Shown: piece after piece, positions 62,260-64,000 of the stretch | Position numbering within the stretch: position 1 is the first letter of the stretch | Layout of the letters: the number at the start of each line of letters is the position of its first letter | Source of the DNA: Mycteria americana | Lineage: Eukaryota > Chordata > Aves > Ciconiiformes > Ciconiidae | Direction: 5' to 3' | Length of the DNA: 64,000 bases | Assembly: GCF_035582795.1 (NCBI RefSeq) | Contig: NC_134369.1 | Location: 56,854,001-56,918,000, forward strand | Translations under genes and position numbers: made by a program | Notes under the pieces: model-generated | The model's input: the letters and a program-made list of their open reading frames with translations, nothing else | What the model was told of the DNA's origin: nothing | The model's database searches: none

Positions 62260-64000
62260 TGTCCTGGAGGAGCCTCGTCCCAAATTGCAGCCAGGTGGTT
62301 TGGGGGTTGGTGGTTTTTGGGGTTTTTTTCCCCCAGAGTGATGCGAGGGCTTGTGCTGTGACAGGCGGGAGTCGTCGGGTCTGTGTCCCCAGCCCCGTGT
62401 CCGTGGGATGTAACGAGGAGGATGCTTCGTGGCGTTCGTGTTTCTATGTAATAACAAAGCACGCGGAAATGTTTAACAGCGCCTTGTGGGGAAGTGGATA
62501 AAGAATCCCCTAATATCAAGGCACTGCAGCCCAGCCTTCCTGCAAAGAGGAAACAGAAAATCAAAGATGAAGAGTAGAAAATCAAAGATGAAGATGGTTT
62601 CACTTCCAGTGAAGCAGTTAATGAGCAAAACAGCTGCTCTGTGAATGGTGCTCGTTGCTGCAAGTTGGGCTTGGTGTGTATCAGGATGCCCATAAGCATC
62701 TGTTGTCGGGTCAATGGCACAGGGGTCCTGTTTTCAGTGTTTTGAATGAAGTAAGCAAATGGGTTCAAACAAAATATTGGGCCTAGAGTTTATATTTCAT
62801 ACCCAGAGATGAATGAGTTTGAGGACACTGGTTTTAGTTTTTCTTTGTATTTCTGGCACCCACTGAGCTAAGTTTAATAAACAGTTTCATAAAAATCTGC
62901 TCAGTGAAGCAGGAATGGAAATACATTAACTTCTCAGACGATACACGGCTAAAATTCTCTTTTCGTACCACCGTTACACCAACCTCCATTCATTTCAGCC
63001 CCGACAGACACTGGTTTAAATGTCAGGACTATCAGGCCCAGCAACATCTTAAAAATGAGAACAGCATAGTGGAATTTAATGGAGTTACACCTGAGTTGAG
63101 GTAGACCCATTGAGCCTAGACATTTATTTGTAAATCCCCATCTTGTGGGTTTGTAAGGGCAGAATACAAAGAGACAGAGACATTACGACCTTGGGTACAG
63201 GCAGTGATTGTACAGCGAATATTTTTTCTGTAATGATGCTGAAAAAGATGGTGTCCTTTTCTGTAAGTCTACTGTGTAACATGCAGTGCTTAATATATCG
63301 TGCTCATTCAATTATAGTTTTTGAGCTGGAGTCACAAGACACAGCAAAGCTTTTCAGGCTCTCTGGTGATTTCCTGAAGGTATTTCAGCACTTGGTCACA
63401 GTACAGAACATAATAAATTGCACTATCTGTATACATAGTTCTTGGTTCCTGACAGAATGAGAGATAAGGCTTTAGGCGTTGTACGCCAAAAAAATACAAC
63501 GCAGATTTCTTTTCTTTCAGTATTTACAATGCCTTAATGTCAGAAGAACTGTGGATTTTCCTGCCGTTAGCAATTGTCCAAGTAGCGATCTTGAAGTGTT
63601 GTTCCTGTGGTTCAAAGACAACCCAGGGAACTGAGGACATAGGGCCAAACCTGACCCACAGTCGCACGGAAGCAAGTGCAATCAGGGATATTGTTCTGAC
63701 ACAAACAAGAGCAGAGTTTGGCCCAGGTAATCAGCATCTTTTCTTCTTCACACTGGTAACTGACAGTTCCCTTGGGGAAATGGTTGGGCTGTGGATATAT
63801 TAAATCCAGTCTTTGGCCCCAGTCATGCAGTCCACACAGAGGCATACTTCTCGTAAGACTGAATGGCTGCAGAAAGGGCTGAATATGTGCCCTATTCTTG
63901 TCCACATGATACCAGTGCTTTTCATTAATTGCATTGGCTTCTATTCTGTAGTTTCTATGGAGAGAAAATAGGGTCCAGGAATTTTTCCCACTTACAAGGA
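62260..64000. other. Upstream flank of PRIMA1; no gene recognised
   Basis: Sequence beyond the CpG island returns to AT-rich composition. It has a short tandem duplication at 62555-62594 and otherwise no repeat or open frame resembling a known protein. Distal PRIMA1 regulatory elements could lie here but none is identifiable by eye. Confidence 0.6.
62555..62594. repeat. 19-bp direct repeat, period 21
   Basis: AGAAAATCAAAGATGAAGA lies at 62555-62573 and 62576-62594, upstream of the CpG island. Confidence 0.9.

Larger units (their letters stand above)
60930..62260. promoter_or_regulatory. PRIMA1: CpG island and probable PRIMA1 promoter
   Basis: About 1.3 kb of very GC-rich, CpG-dense sequence surrounds the first coding exon. 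It stands out sharply from the AT-rich DNA on both sides (for example 60540-60660 and 62500-62900). Several GC-box cores (GGGCGG/CCGCCC) are present and no TATA box is evident, which fits a dispersed CpG-island promoter firing on the minus strand. Long open frames occur here on both strands because stop codons are rare in GC-rich DNA. None except the PRIMA1 signal-peptide segment resembles a protein family. Confidence 0.8.

Noticed and set aside
61541..62341. 266-codon plus-strand open frame with a Glu-Pro repeat, and the 353-codon frame at 60762-61823
   Set aside because: Both lie in the CpG island where stop codons are rare, and their Pro/Ala/Gly/Arg composition simply reflects GC content. 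The Glu-Pro run is the hexamer repeat translated. No domain is recognisable.
1..64000. CRISPR arrays, operons, prokaryotic mobile elements, tRNA or rRNA genes
   Set aside because: The window is vertebrate nuclear DNA. I saw no regularly spaced repeats and no tRNA B-box or rRNA-like sequence in a visual scan; a tRNAscan/Rfam run would be decisive.

Overview
This window is vertebrate nuclear DNA and almost certainly avian. It carries one complete protein-coding gene, PRIMA1 (proline-rich membrane anchor 1), on the minus strand. Vertebrate origin follows from the gene, its multi-kilobase introns and GT/AG splicing. Bird origin follows from the repeats: the only dispersed elements I recognise are three truncated CR1 LINE 3' ends finishing in the typical ATTCTATG-type terminus. 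I see no Alu, B1/B2 or L1 sequence. The species cannot be read from the sequence.

Layout, left to right. 1-5097 is flanking DNA with no recognisable exon. 5098-9446 is a possible long PRIMA1 3' UTR with several candidate poybadenylation signals. Coding exon 4 (cytoplasmic tail and stop) is 9447-9546. A 20.8 kb intron (9547-30377) follows, holding a long inverted repeat, a 200-bp A/G tract and one CR1. Coding exon 3 (stalk and transmembrane helix) is 30378-30507. A 24.3 kb intron (30508-54794) holds two CR1 ends and several microsatellites. Coding exon 2 (the cysteine/proline-rich attachment domain) is 54795-54945. A 6.3 kb intron is 54946-61269. Coding exon 1 (start codon and signal peptide) is 61270-61362. 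A CpG island at about 60930-62260 covers the 5' end, with a probable short 5'-UTR intron (61404-61746), an untranslated first exon ending at 61747 and a 12-unit hexanucleotide repeat. 62260-64000 is upstream flank.

Joining the four coding exons in phases 0, 1 and 2 gives 474 nt, that is 157 residues plus a stop, close to the roughly 153 residues I recall for mammalian PRIMA1. The product is a type I membrane protein. Its proline-rich extracellular segment gathers four acetylcholinesterase T subunits and anchors them in neuronal membranes.

Most long open frames in the window are chance frames, especially in the GC-rich island and the A/G tract. I found no undescribed genetic system. The most unusual items are the inverted repeat at 10033-10304, the promoter-proximal hexamer array, the back-to-back polyadenylation signals near 5100, and several short local tandem duplications.
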